From positions 1 to 64,000 of the forward strand of contig CAZAZF010000006.1 in the NCBI GenBank assembly GCA_964489555.1: a stretch of 64,000 nucleotides of DNA, read 5' to 3'. How positions within the stretch are numbered: the first letter of the stretch is position 1; each line of letters begins with the position of its first letter. Under the pieces are notes generated by a model. That model was not told where the DNA came from. It searched no databases and saw only the letters and a list, made by a program, of their open reading frames with translations. This document shows, in pieces, positions 50,250-58,662 of the stretch. The stretch comes from JAAZGD01 sp964489555 (GTDB lineage: Bacteria; Bacillota; Clostridia; Peptostreptococcales; Anaerovoracaceae). Position numbers and translations under genes: made by a program.

Positions 50250-51698
50250 GTGGACGGCTTGTGGCAAGAATTGGCGGAAAAAATCAAAGGATACGAAGAG
50301 GAGCTGGTGAGTTCCCTGTCAGAATTAATTCAAATTCCCAGTGTAAGGAAGGAGCCGGTTGTTCTGGATGGAGAGTTGCTTCCTTTTGGCCAAGAAGTAC
50401 ATAATGCTTTATTGTATATGCACCATTTGGCCCGGAAAGAGGGCTTCTCCTTCTTTGATGTGGATCATTACGGGGGCCACATGGACTATGGTGTTCCCAA
50501 AGAAAAAACACTGGGCATTCTCTTGCACTTGGATGTGGTGCCGGAAGGAACCGGATGGGACATGGATCCTTTTGGGGGGCAAGTGGTAGGAGATCGAATC
50601 TACGGTCGTGGAGCTTTGGACGACAAGGGCCCCACTATAGCCGTCTTTTATGCGTTGAAAGCGTTGAAAGATTTGGGGTATGAGCCGGAAGTGAGCATTC
50701 GGTTGGTCTTTGGTTTGGATGAAGAAACCGGTTGGTCTGGAATGGATTACTATCTGGCTCGCCAAAAGGCTCCTGATTTTGGTTTCACTCCCGATGCGGA
50801 ATTTCCTGCTATTTCCGGGGAAAAGGGGATTTTGGTTTTTGATGTGGTGAAAAAGCTATCCAAAACTGTAGGGTTGGACCGTGGTTTGGAACTTCGATCC
50901 CTCAAGGGAGGCCATGCGGCAAATATGGTGGCGGATTATGCTCGGGCCTTGTTGTTTCAACGGGACGCCAAGGGTTATGAGGAAATCAAAGAGCGAGTTT
51001 CTGCCATGTCTACCCCGGAAAAAGGGAGTCTCCGTTGTCGGCATACCGGAAAAAGCCTGGAAGTGGTGGCAGAAGGCGTCAGTGCCCACGGAGCCAAACC
51101 GGAGCACGGATTCAATGCCATCTCTCTTTTAATGGATTTTCTAGGGCAATTGACCTTTGCAGAGGACGATGTAAACGATTTCATCCAATTCTACAACCAA
51201 CATATTGGATATGAGGTAAGTGGAAAAGGCTTGAATCTGGATTTGGAAGATGAAGAAAGCGGGAAATTGATTCTTAACATCGGAAAAGCCTATATGAATA
51301 GTAAGGAAGCCCGAATTACGGTGAACATTCGGTATCCTGTTACCTATGGGGAAGAAGAAATTTATCGACTTTTGATGGAGATATTGACACCTTGTCAGAT
51401 GGGGATTATTAAAACCATGGTCCAGCATCCCATTTATTTTTCCAAAGAGGATCCCTTTATTCGAAAATTGATGGGGGTGTATGCCAAGGTGACGGGAGAT
51501 GGAAAAAGCCAGCCTCTTGTAATCGGCGGAGGCACCTATGCAAGGGCCATGGATCAGTTTGTGGCCTTTGGACCTTCTTTTCCGGGAGAACGGGAAGTGG
51601 CCCACCAAAAAAATGAATATATGGAGATTTCCAAGCTGATGACAGCGGCGGTAATCTATGGGCAGGCCATCTATGAATTGACTTGTGAAAAGGTGTGA
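50250..51698 (+). CDS. pepV: PepV-type Xaa-His dipeptidase (M20 family)
   Basis: 482 residues. Zinc M20 dipeptidase like PepV: HLDVVPEGTGWDMDPFGG (zinc His and Asp), GRGALDDKGP (bridging Asp), GLDEETGWSGM (catalytic and zinc Glu), and the C-terminal GGGTYARAMDQFVAFGP block with a zinc His in VAHQKNEYM. A lid/dimerisation-like domain is inserted in the middle. It splits dipeptides, in line with a peptide-using anaerobe. Start GTG 50250 after GGGGAGGAG. It lies 6 nt downstream of the CapA-like gene. Confidence 0.93.
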   Translation: MDGLWQELAEKIKGYEEELVSSLSELIQIPSVRKEPVVLDGELLPFGQEVHNALLYMHHLARKEGFSFFDVDHYGGHMDYGVPKEKTLGILLHLDVVPEGTGWDMDPFGGQVVGDRIYGRGALDDKGPTIAVFYALKALKDLGYEPEVSIRLVFGLDEETGWSGMDYYLARQKAPDFGFTPDAEFPAISGEKGILVFDVVKKLSKTVGLDRGLELRSLKGGHAANMVADYARALLFQRDAKGYEEIKERVSAMSTPEKGSLRCRHTGKSLEVVAEGVSAHGAKPEHGFNAISLLMDFLGQLTFAEDDVNDFIQFYNQHIGYEVSGKGLNLDLEDEESGKLILNIGKAYMNSKEARITVNIRYPVTYGEEEIYRLLMEILTPCQMGIIKTMVQHPIYFSKEDPFIRKLMGVYAKVTGDGKSQPLVIGGGTYARAMDQFVAFGPSFPGEREVAHQKNEYMEISKLMTAAVIYGQAIYELTCEKV

Positions 51699-51722
51699 AG
51701 CACAAAAAGGTGTGAAAACTTC

Positions 51723-51751
51723 TTGATTGTCAGTGAGGGGCAGAGTATAAT
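51723..51751 (+). promoter_or_regulatory. ribU promoter upstream of the FMN riboswitch
   Basis: TTGATT (51723-51728), 17-nt spacer, TATAAT (51746-51751). Transcription should start about 51758. Confidence 0.7.
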
Positions 51752-51772
51752 AGGTTTGTTAAATAGTTAATC

Positions 51773-51909
51773 TGTTTCAGGGCGAGGTGAAAGTCCTCAC
51801 CGGTGGTAAAGAGCAAATGGCTACGAGTCCACGAGCTTTGGGAAGTGATTCCCGGGGCCGAATCGGTTGAATTCCGATACCGACGGTTAGAGTCCGGATG
51901 AAAGAAACA
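51773..51909 (+). promoter_or_regulatory. FMN riboswitch (RFN element)
   Basis: All conserved RFN blocks are present: outer stem TGTTTC/GAAACA, AGGGCGAGGTGAAAGTCC followed by TCACCGGTGGTA, the GAGTCCACGAGC arm, GAATCGGTTGAATTCCGA, ACCGACGGTTAGAGTCCGG and ATGAAAG. It is followed 21 nt later by an intrinsic terminator, so FMN binding should switch off ribU transcription. Confidence 0.96.
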
Positions 51910-51929
51910 AGCGATGATTCGCGTGGAAC

Positions 51930-51962
51930 GCCCTGGAGTTTTTATGGACTCCGGGGCTTTTT
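51930..51962 (+). terminator. Expression-platform terminator of the FMN riboswitch
   Basis: GCCCTGGAGT (51930-51939) pairs with ACTCCGGGGC (51948-51957), ten positions with one T-G, followed by T5. Confidence 0.92.
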
Positions 51963-52003
51963 ATGACCTGACAGATTCCATACAACGAAGGAGGAATTTG
52001 AAC

Positions 52004-52558
52004 ATGAGCGATAACAATTTGAACACGCAAAAGAAGACCGTTCGTCTGGCGAAAATGGGGATGTTGGTGGCCATTTCGGTGGTATTGGTGTACTTCATCC
52101 GCTTTCCCATCTTTCCCGCTGTACCATTTTTGGAGTACGATCCGGCCGATATTTCCATCCTGATCGGAACTTTTGCCTTCGGTCCTTTGGCAGGGCTTGC
52201 CTTGACGGTGGTTACCTCGGTAGTTCAGGGATTGACGGTTAGCGCACACAGCGGTGTTTATGGTATAATAATGCATATCATTGCCACCGGAACGATGGTG
52301 TTGGTAGCCGGGTTGATTTATGGAAAAGGAAAGACCAAACGCCGAGCGGCCATGGCTTTAATTTTCGGGTCCCTGGCCATGACCGTGGTGATGTTTTTTG
52401 CCAATCTGGTGGTAACACCTTTATTCATGGGTGTTCCCAGAGAAGTGGTAATGGGCTTGATGCCCATGATTCTAGCTTTCAATTTGGTGAAGGCGGGAAT
52501 TAACTCCACCATAACATTTTTGTTGTATAAGAGGCTGTCCGGGTTTTTACGAAAGTAG
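52004..52558 (+). CDS. ribU: Riboflavin ECF transporter S component RibU
   Basis: 184 residues, about six membrane helices. RibU signatures: IRFPIFPAVPFLEYDPADI, FGPLAGLALTVVTSVVQGLT and a C-terminal MILAFNLVKAGINSTIT segment. It binds riboflavin for the energy-coupling-factor transporter, whose shared EcfAA'T module is not in this window. The FMN riboswitch directly upstream confirms the vitamin. AAGGAGG precedes ATG 52004. Confidence 0.95.
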   Translation: MSDNNLNTQKKTVRLAKMGMLVAISVVLVYFIRFPIFPAVPFLEYDPADISILIGTFAFGPLAGLALTVVTSVVQGLTVSAHSGVYGIIMHIIATGTMVLVAGLIYGKGKTKRRAAMALIFGSLAMTVVMFFANLVVTPLFMGVPREVVMGLMPMILAFNLVKAGINSTITFLLYKRLSGFLRK

Positions 52559-52583
52559 AATGATTTTTGGGCAGGAAGGAACC

Positions 52584-53024
52584 ATGAAGAAACAGCGGTA
52601 CCTTTTGAAAAATGAAGAAGAAACCAAAGAATTCGGGCTTCAATTGGCCAACCATTTGAAGCCCGGTTCTGTGGTGGCATTAATAGGAGATTTGGGTACG
52701 GGTAAAACCACCTTGACCCAATATTTGGCTATGGGGTTGGGAATTCAAGAAAGGATTACCAGTCCTACCTTTACCATTGTGAAGGAATATAGAAGCGGAC
52801 GGATCCCCCTCTATCATTTGGACGTATATCGAATTGAAAAGGAGGACCTTTGGGAGCTGGGTTATGATGAAATTCTCCATGGGCCAGAGGTTGTGGTGAT
52901 TGAATGGGCAGACAAAATTTGGGAGTATATTCCCCGGGATGCCGTGGTGATTCATATGTTTTCCGGGAAACGACCGGAAAGTCGAATTGTTCAAATTCAA
53001 GGCATGAAAGAGAGGGTTCTATGA
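52584..53024 (+). CDS. tsaE: tRNA t6A biosynthesis ATPase TsaE
   Basis: 146 residues. Small P-loop protein with Walker A GDLGTGKTT, the SPTFTIVKEY switch region, YHLDVYRI and VVIEWADKI, all TsaE hallmarks. It drives the TsaB-TsaD complex in making N6-threonylcarbamoyladenosine at position 37 of ANN-decoding tRNAs. ATG 52584 follows GGAAGGA. It overlaps tsaB by 4 nt. First gene of tsaE-tsaB-rimI-tsaD, the same order as ydiB-ydiC-ydiD-gcp in Bacillus. Confidence 0.96.
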   Translation: MKKQRYLLKNEEETKEFGLQLANHLKPGSVVALIGDLGTGKTTLTQYLAMGLGIQERITSPTFTIVKEYRSGRIPLYHLDVYRIEKEDLWELGYDEILHGPEVVVIEWADKIWEYIPRDAVVIHMFSGKRPESRIVQIQGMKERVL

Positions 53025-53743
53025 AGCTTTTGGCGCTGGAAACCACCGGGCCCATTGCGTCGGTGGCCTTATTTGAAGAAGAGGAGATTACAGAAATCCG
53101 GGGAGACGAGGGGTATAATCATTTGACTTCTTTGATTCCTATGATGAAAAATCTTCTGGAGAAGAGACGGCTGGATTTATGTCAATTGGATGCCGTTGGG
53201 GTTTCTGTTGGGCCGGGTTCCTTTACCGGTATTCGAATCGGGGTATCCACCGCAAGGGCTTTGGGGCAGGCTACCGGCCTGCCTCTTATTGCTGTTCCCA
53301 CCTTGGAAACTTTCTGTTTTAACGGGGGGGAAGATGGAGAGTCGTTGCGTTGTCCTATTTTAGATGCTCGAAGGGACCAGGTGTATGGTGCCTGTTTCAA
53401 AGGCAGAGAAATGTTGATTCCAACAGGTCCCTATTCTCTGTCCAATTATTTTTCTCTGCTGGAAGAAAAGAATTTAGAGAGAAATGGTAAAAAAGTTTTT
53501 TGGTTTGGAGACGGGGTTTTTCGATACGAAGAAAAAATCCTCTCTTGGAGCGAGAGCAAGGGGTGGGAGTCCTGTTTTGCTCCCAAGGAGGTTCTTTATC
53601 AGACAGCGGCTTCTGGTGTTAAATTGGCGGCGCAGCTTTATGTGGAGAATCACCTTCTTTCTTACAATCAATTGTTGCCTGAATACCATCGCTTGGCAGA
53701 AGCGGAGCGGAAACGACAGGAGGTACTTTCAGGTGAAGGATAG
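53021..53743 (+). CDS. tsaB: tRNA t6A biosynthesis protein TsaB
   Basis: 240 residues, ASKHA-fold pseudo-enzyme that dimerises with TsaD. Visible: LALETTGPIASVAL, GYNHLTSLIPMMKNLL, AVGVSVGPGSFTGIRIGVSTARAL, LDARRDQVYGACF. ATG 53021 overlaps the tsaE stop (ATGA). Its end overlaps rimI by 11 nt. Confidence 0.95.
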   Translation: MKLLALETTGPIASVALFEEEEITEIRGDEGYNHLTSLIPMMKNLLEKRRLDLCQLDAVGVSVGPGSFTGIRIGVSTARALGQATGLPLIAVPTLETFCFNGGEDGESLRCPILDARRDQVYGACFKGREMLIPTGPYSLSNYFSLLEEKNLERNGKKVFWFGDGVFRYEEKILSWSESKGWESCFAPKEVLYQTAASGVKLAAQLYVENHLLSYNQLLPEYHRLAEAERKRQEVLSGEG

Positions 53744-54242
53744 ACGGATTCTTCCAGCTGATTTTTCCGATTTGGAGATTCTGGTTGCCTTGGAAAAGGA
53801 AAGCTTCCAACGACCCTGGAGCAGAGAATCTCTAACCCATGAGCTGAAGGATCACCATCAGCGGATTTTTCTCAAAGCGCTTTCCGGGGGAGAAGTAGTA
53901 GGATATGCCGGGTTATGGATTATTGTGGATGAAGGTCATATTACCAGAGTGGCCGTTCATCCTCAGCATAGGGGGAAGGGAATCGGAAAAGATTTGGTGC
54001 AGGAATTGATACGGAAGGGCCTTCAGGAGGGCTGCAAAGGCTTTACTTTGGAGGTAAGGGAAAACAACTTGGAAGCCCGGAGGCTTTACGCTTCTCTCGG
54101 GTTTACCCAGGAAGGGCGACGACAAGGGTATTACGAGGAGGAAGGGGAGGATGGAATCATTATGTGGATGATCCCCGGGGACATGAAGAAAAAGAGAGAG
54201 TCGAAAAAAGAATTTTGCGGCTCGTGTGGAGAGGAAAAATGA
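53733..54242 (+). CDS. rimI: Ribosomal protein alanine N-acetyltransferase RimI
   Basis: 169 residues, GNAT fold. Acetyl-CoA site HPQHRGKGIGKDL (Q/R-x-x-G-x-G/A), LEVRENNLEARRLYASLGF and GYYEEEGEDGIIM. It acetylates the N-terminal Ala of ribosomal protein S18 in the model system. GTG start 53733, nine nt after AGGAGG. The protein continues about 20 residues past the usual end as a basic tail with CGSC, encoded over the tsaD ribosome site. Overlaps tsaD by 4 nt. Confidence 0.93.
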   Translation: MKDRRILPADFSDLEILVALEKESFQRPWSRESLTHELKDHHQRIFLKALSGGEVVGYAGLWIIVDEGHITRVAVHPQHRGKGIGKDLVQELIRKGLQEGCKGFTLEVRENNLEARRLYASLGFTQEGRRQGYYEEEGEDGIIMWMIPGDMKKKRESKKEFCGSCGEEK

Positions 54243-55285
54243 AAGAAGGAAAACAGATTACTTTGGCCCTGGAATCCAGTTGTGATGAAACGGCGGTGGC
54301 ACTTCTTGCGGAGGGAAGGCAAGTGCTTTCCAATGTGATCTCTTCTCAAATTCCCATCCATCAAGCCTTTGGCGGGGTGGTTCCGGAGATTGCTTCCCGT
54401 CACCATTTGGAGAACATAAATGATGTATTGCAACAAGCCTTGGAAGAGGCCCAGGTGGAGCTTCCTCAAGTGGATCTGGTAGGTGTTACATGTGGTCCCG
54501 GGTTGGTAGGCGCCTTGCTGATTGGGGTGGCCACGGCCAAGGCGCTAGCTTTTGTCTTAAACAAACCATTGGTGGGAGTGGACCACATGATGGGGCATGT
54601 GGCAGCCAATTACATCCAGCACCGAGAATTAGAGCCGCCCTTTACCGGCCTTATTGTCAGCGGAGGCCATACTGTCCTGGTTCAAGTGGTGGACTACAAC
54701 CGATGGGCCCTCATAGGAGAAACCAGAGATGATGCGGTAGGTGAGGCTTACGATAAGGTGGCACGGATTCTGGGCTTGGGGTATCCCGGGGGACCCAAGG
54801 TAGAAGAAATTGCATTAAAAGGGGATCCCAAAAAAATCCCTTTTAAGCGTGTTTATCTGGAGAAGGATTCCTATGACTTTTCCTTTAGCGGAATCAAGAC
54901 TGCCGTTATGAACTATGTTCATACGGAACAACAGCGAAAAAATTCCATTGATGTGGCGGATGTGGCGGCAGGGTTCCAAGAGGCGGTGCTGGAGGTTTTA
55001 GTGGAAAAAAGCATTCGGGCGGCATTGGAAATGGATACGGGCAAATTGGTGTTGGCAGGAGGGGTTTCCGCCAACCAACGTTTGTGCCACTGGTTGGAGC
55101 AACGGTGTGGTGAAGAAGGCCTTCGGCTATATCACCCGGATCCTTTATTATGTACAGACAATGCGGCCATGATTGGATGTGCCGCCTATTACAAATTTAT
55201 GGAAGGAAAGCAGGACGATTTGGATTTGGACGCCTATCCGGGCCTGCCCATGGCATATGATTATCTTCAGTGTAAAAGATCTTAG
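54239..55285 (+). CDS. tsaD: tRNA t6A threonylcarbamoyltransferase TsaD
   Basis: 348 residues. Kae1/Gcp family: LALESSCDETAVALL, GGVVPEIASRHHLENI, GPGLVGALLIG, DHMMGHVAANYI with iron-binding His, LIVSGGHTVLV, DDAVGEAYDKVARILGLGYPGGP, FSFSGIKTAV, AGGVSANQRL and TDNAAMIG. It transfers the threonylcarbamoyl group to A37 of tRNA. ATG 54239 follows GGAGAGG. Its last 29 nt overlap the ABC-F gene. Confidence 0.97.
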   Translation: MKEGKQITLALESSCDETAVALLAEGRQVLSNVISSQIPIHQAFGGVVPEIASRHHLENINDVLQQALEEAQVELPQVDLVGVTCGPGLVGALLIGVATAKALAFVLNKPLVGVDHMMGHVAANYIQHRELEPPFTGLIVSGGHTVLVQVVDYNRWALIGETRDDAVGEAYDKVARILGLGYPGGPKVEEIALKGDPKKIPFKRVYLEKDSYDFSFSGIKTAVMNYVHTEQQRKNSIDVADVAAGFQEAVLEVLVEKSIRAALEMDTGKLVLAGGVSANQRLCHWLEQRCGEEGLRLYHPDPLLCTDNAAMIGCAAYYKFMEGKQDDLDLDAYPGLPMAYDYLQCKRS

Positions 55286-57248
55286 CGTGTCCTTTGGCAC
55301 GGAAACCCTTTTGGATGGGGTTTCGTTCCATATCAAAGAAGGCGACCGGATTGGAGTAATCGGAGCTAACGGAGCGGGGAAAACCACCCTCCTTCGTGTT
55401 CTTTCAGGGGAAATGGCGGCAACCTCCGGTGATGTTTTTGTGTCTGGAGAAAAAAGGGTTGGGTTTTTAAAACAACAACCTGATTTTCCGGAGGAAAAAA
55501 CGGTGATTCAAGAAGTAGAGGACACCTTTTTGCCCCTTCACCTTTTGGAAAAAGAAATGGCTAGAGTGGCGGAAATCGTCGCAGAAAAGGGTGCGGAGGC
55601 CAAGGGCGAAATGGACCTGCTGGACCGTCTTCGACATCAATATGAGAGGCAGGGAGGATATACGTACCAAAGCGAGGTCAAAGGAATTTTGTCCACTATG
55701 GCTTTCCCGGAAGCTATGTTTGGCAAAAAACTATCCACCTTGTCCGGTGGAGAAAAGACCCGGTTGGCCATGGCTTGTCTTCTCTTAAAAAAACCGGATA
55801 TTCTTTTGCTGGACGAGCCTACAAACCATTTGGATATTGGCATGCTGAAATGGCTGGAACAATATTTGCGCGCCTATCGGGGAACCATTTTGGTAGTGAC
55901 CCATGATCGGTATTTTTTGGACCAGGTGACCAACCGGATTTTTGAAATAGAAGGAAAAAAGTTGGAAATATTTGATGGGGGCTACGAAGAGTACGCTGGC
56001 CGGAAGAAGGTTCTTCGGGAAGAAGCTTTGAAAAAGGCGCAGAATCAACAAAAGGAGATTGCCCGGCAGGAAGACATCATTCGGCGCTTCAAGGAGCGAG
56101 GCACGGAAAAGTTGGCAAAAAGAGCCGCTTCTCGCGAAAAGAGGCTGGCTCAAGTGGAGAAGGTTGCTCAACCAGAGCCCTCCATCGGAAAAGTGAAGAT
56201 TCATTTCAGGCAGGAGTTTCAAAGCGGGAGGGATGTGATTTTAGCAGAGAACCTCTCCAAAAGCTTTGGGAGAGGACAGAATCGAAAAGAGTTGTTTCGC
56301 CAGGTGAATCTGGATATTAAAAGAGGAGAAAGAATTTGCTTGGTGGGGCCCAACGGGATTGGGAAAACCACCTTGTTAAAGATTCTTATGGGGCAGTTGC
56401 CAATGGAGGCGGGGCACTTGAAAATCGGTCACAATGTTATCTTCGGATACTATGACCAGGAGCAACAAAACCTCAGTTCTTCTTTAACGGTTTTGGAGGA
56501 ATTGAAGGAATCTTACCGCCTGTATTCCGATACGCAAATGAGATCCATCCTGGGGCGGTTTCTGTTTCAGGGAGACAAGGTGTTTCTCCCGGTGGGAAGC
56601 TTGAGTGGGGGAGAAAAAGCCAGATTGGCTTTAGTAAAACTTATGTTATCGGGAGCCAATACCTTGATTTTTGATGAGCCCACCAACCATCTGGACATTC
56701 CTTCCAAGGAGGTGTTTGAGGAAGCCCTGTTGGATTTCCCCGGAACCATTTTGTGCATTTCCCATGACCGGTATTTTCTAAATAAAATACCCAATCGAAT
56801 TTTGGAGCTTTCAGAAGATGGGATTATTCCTTACCTTGGGAAATATGATTATTACATGGAGAAAAAGCAAAGCATTCAATCTGTAAGAGAGTATCTTACC
56901 GGGCTGTCCGGTTCAGAAAATGGGATGGGCGGCAAAAGACCGGATGAGGAAACTCCTTCCCCTTCTTTGGAACTACGCAAAAGAAAAAAAGAAGAAGAGG
57001 CCCTTCGGCGTAGACTTCTTCGAAGAATTGAGGAAACGGAGAAGGAGTTACAAGAATGGGAGGATCGAAAAAAAGAAATCTTTAGCCTAATGGAGCAAGA
57101 AGCAGTCCGAACCCAACCGGAACGGTTATTGGAGCTGACCGAAGAACTGGCAGAGTTGGAGCAATATCTGGAAAAGGGTTATTTGGAATGGCATTCCTGT
57201 CAGGAAATGTTGGAAAATGGGGAAAAAGAAAAGGAGAGGTTTTTTTAG
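55257..57248 (+). CDS. ABC-F family ATPase (translation factor type)
   Basis: 663 residues, two ATPase domains in one chain and no membrane helices: Walker A GANGAGKTT and GPNGIGKTT, signatures LSGGEKTRLAMA and LSGGEKARLALV, Walker B LLLDEPTNHLDI and LIFDEPTNHLDI. A charged inter-domain linker (about 240-320) and a C-terminal coiled coil (about 570-660) are present, like YdiF/Uup. These proteins act on the ribosome; antibiotic resistance is not implied. It lies after tsaD as ydiF does in Bacillus. Start ATG 55257 lies inside tsaD. Confidence 0.94.
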   Translation: MIIFSVKDLSVSFGTETLLDGVSFHIKEGDRIGVIGANGAGKTTLLRVLSGEMAATSGDVFVSGEKRVGFLKQQPDFPEEKTVIQEVEDTFLPLHLLEKEMARVAEIVAEKGAEAKGEMDLLDRLRHQYERQGGYTYQSEVKGILSTMAFPEAMFGKKLSTLSGGEKTRLAMACLLLKKPDILLLDEPTNHLDIGMLKWLEQYLRAYRGTILVVTHDRYFLDQVTNRIFEIEGKKLEIFDGGYEEYAGRKKVLREEALKKAQNQQKEIARQEDIIRRFKERGTEKLAKRAASREKRLAQVEKVAQPEPSIGKVKIHFRQEFQSGRDVILAENLSKSFGRGQNRKELFRQVNLDIKRGERICLVGPNGIGKTTLLKILMGQLPMEAGHLKIGHNVIFGYYDQEQQNLSSSLTVLEELKESYRLYSDTQMRSILGRFLFQGDKVFLPVGSLSGGEKARLALVKLMLSGANTLIFDEPTNHLDIPSKEVFEEALLDFPGTILCISHDRYFLNKIPNRILELSEDGIIPYLGKYDYYMEKKQSIQSVREYLTGLSGSENGMGGKRPDEETPSPSLELRKRKKEEEALRRRLLRRIEETEKELQEWEDRKKEIFSLMEQEAVRTQPERLLELTEELAELEQYLEKGYLEWHSCQEMLENGEKEKERFF

Positions 57249-57257
57249 GAAATTCTC

Positions 57258-57286
57258 TTGCATTACATAGGGTAACCCATTATAAT
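57258..57286 (+). promoter_or_regulatory. acpP promoter
   Basis: TTGCAT (57258-57263), 17-nt spacer, TATAAT (57281-57286). The spacer contains GGGTAACCC, a short inverted repeat of uncertain meaning. Confidence 0.7.
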
Positions 57287-57358
57287 GATTTTATTCTGGC
57301 CCGGGGGCCCTGGTGGGGAAACGGGAGGTCAGGGAATAAGATTGATGGAGGAGTAATC

Positions 57359-57589
57359 ATGACATTCAAAAAAGTAAAGGATATCATCTGCGATCAGTTG
57401 AGTGTAGAGGAAGCAGTTGTTCAAATGGAAACCCATTTGATGAAGGATCTTGAGGCAGACTCGTTGGATGCTGTAGAAATTATTATGGCGATTGAAGATG
57501 AATTTGATATCGAAGTACCGGATGAAGATGCAGAAAAGTTTCAAAGCGTAGGGGACATCGTAAAGTACATCGAAGAGAAAATCAACTAG
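57359..57589 (+). CDS. acpP: Acyl carrier protein
   Basis: 76 residues, acidic. Phosphopantetheine site DSLD (Ser about 36) in LEADSLDAVEIIMAIEDEF, then DEDAEKFQSVGDIVKYIEE. Carries acyl chains in fatty-acid synthesis. It is monocistronic, with its own promoter and terminator, and no fab genes are near; it may serve a special acyl system rather than, or as well as, bulk synthesis. GGAGGAG before ATG. Confidence 0.95.
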   Translation: MTFKKVKDIICDQLSVEEAVVQMETHLMKDLEADSLDAVEIIMAIEDEFDIEVPDEDAEKFQSVGDIVKYIEEKIN

Positions 57590-57597
57590 TTATCACT

Positions 57598-57628
57598 AAA
57601 AACCCGTTTGCGCAAAACGGGTTTTTTT
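57598..57628 (+). terminator. Terminator after acpP
   Basis: AAAAACCCGTTT (57598-57609) pairs with AAACGGGTTTTT, ending in a long T run. Confidence 0.92.
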
Positions 57629-57658
57629 GTCCTAGAGTAGTACGGGGGAGGCAGACCT

Positions 57659-58303
57659 ATGAAATCAACGAAAAAAATATCGAGAGCGGTGATTAAACGC
57701 TTGCCTCGTTATCGGCGTTATTTAATTGAATTGAAGAAAAAAGGGATCGATAAAATTTCCTCGGGGGATTTGAGCAATTTAATCGGGTATACGGCTTCTC
57801 AGATTCGTCAGGATTTAAATAACTTTGGCGGGTTCGGGCAGCAAGGTTATGGATACAATGTGGAAGGCCTTCTCAATGAGATTAGCGCCATCCTGGGATT
57901 GGACAAACAGCATACTATGGTGATCGTTGGTGCCGGAAAATTGGGAACGGCTGTGGCAAACTACACCTTTGGTAAAGCAGGTTTTGCGGTAAAAGCGCTG
58001 TTTGATAATAATCGAGATAAAGTGGGGACCAACAGCGGAGGTTTTGAAATTTTGGATGTGGAACAGCTGGTCCCTTATATCGAAGAAAACAAGGTGGACA
58101 TTGGGGTCATCTGTACTCAAAAGGAATCGGCTCAGGAAATTGCGGATAAGATGGCATTTGCCGGAGTTCGGGGCATTTGGAACTTCGCTCCACTTGACAT
58201 CGAAGTGCCGGCTAGAGTGGCTTTGGAAAATGTTCATTTGTCAGATAGTCTTCATTCTCTGGCGTACCATATCAATAATATGCAAAAGGAAGAATATCGA
58301 TAA
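57659..58303 (+). CDS. rex: Redox-sensing transcriptional repressor Rex
   Basis: 214 residues. Winged-helix domain (about 1-80; RLPRYRRYLIELKKKGIDKISSGDL is read across 14-38) and Rossmann domain with VIVGAGKLGTAVANY near 88-102, LFDNNRDKVG and the C-terminal helix. It senses the NADH/NAD ratio and represses fermentation genes. SD GGGGGAGG. In Bacillus rex also follows the ABC-F gene within the same neighbourhood. Confidence 0.96.
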   Translation: MKSTKKISRAVIKRLPRYRRYLIELKKKGIDKISSGDLSNLIGYTASQIRQDLNNFGGFGQQGYGYNVEGLLNEISAILGLDKQHTMVIVGAGKLGTAVANYTFGKAGFAVKALFDNNRDKVGTNSGGFEILDVEQLVPYIEENKVDIGVICTQKESAQEIADKMAFAGVRGIWNFAPLDIEVPARVALENVHLSDSLHSLAYHINNMQKEEYR

Positions 58304-58329
58304 AATTTAATGGGAACAAAAAAGTAAGT

Positions 58330-58356
58330 AGCCGTTTCGCATTTTGCGAAACGGCT
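58330..58356 (-). terminator. Shared hairpin between rex and ferredoxin
   Basis: AGCCGTTTCGCA (58330-58341), loop TTT, TGCGAAACGGCT (58345-58356): perfect 12-bp stem between convergent genes. On the minus strand a T-rich run follows after 6 nt, favouring the ferredoxin gene; it may serve both. Confidence 0.75.
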
Positions 58357-58398
58357 GACTGTTGGAAATCAACACTTCTTTTTGGATCCAGGACGGTT

Positions 58399-58569
58399 TT
58401 ATGCAGGTACCGGTGCGTCTACCGGACAAACATCTGCACAAGCGCCACAGTCGATGCATTTATCCGCATCGATCACATAGATGGATTCTCCTTCAGAAAT
58501 GGCTTCTGTGGGGCATTCTGGCTCACAGGCGCCGCAAGAGATGCATTCTTCCGTGATTTTATAGCTCAT
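58399..58569 (-). CDS. 2[4Fe-4S] ferredoxin (clostridial type)
   Basis: 56 residues, too short for many gene finders. Two C-x2-C-x2-C-x3-C-P motifs: CISCGACEPECP (first cluster) and CIDCGACADVCP (second), with pseudo-twofold symmetry of the classical clostridial ferredoxin. It is the common low-potential electron carrier of anaerobes. AAAGGAGG is 7 nt before the ATG. It is one of only three minus-strand genes here. Confidence 0.97.
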   Translation of the reverse strand: MSYKITEECISCGACEPECPTEAISEGESIYVIDADKCIDCGACADVCPVDAPVPA

Positions 58570-58662
58570 GTAGTATCCTCCTTTAGAAATTGATTCAAAT
58601 CCTAAGACAATGGAATTATACCATCATTTCTTTTTAAAGTAAAGGACGAGAGGGCAGACTCT

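Noticed and set aside
57268..57276. GGGTAACCC inverted repeat in the acpP promoter spacer
   Set aside because: Arms are only 4 bp and it does not match a FapR site.
58304..58398. Inverted repeat at 58330-58356 considered as a CRISPR-type or mobile repeat
   Set aside because: It occurs once and lies between convergent genes; a terminator explains it.
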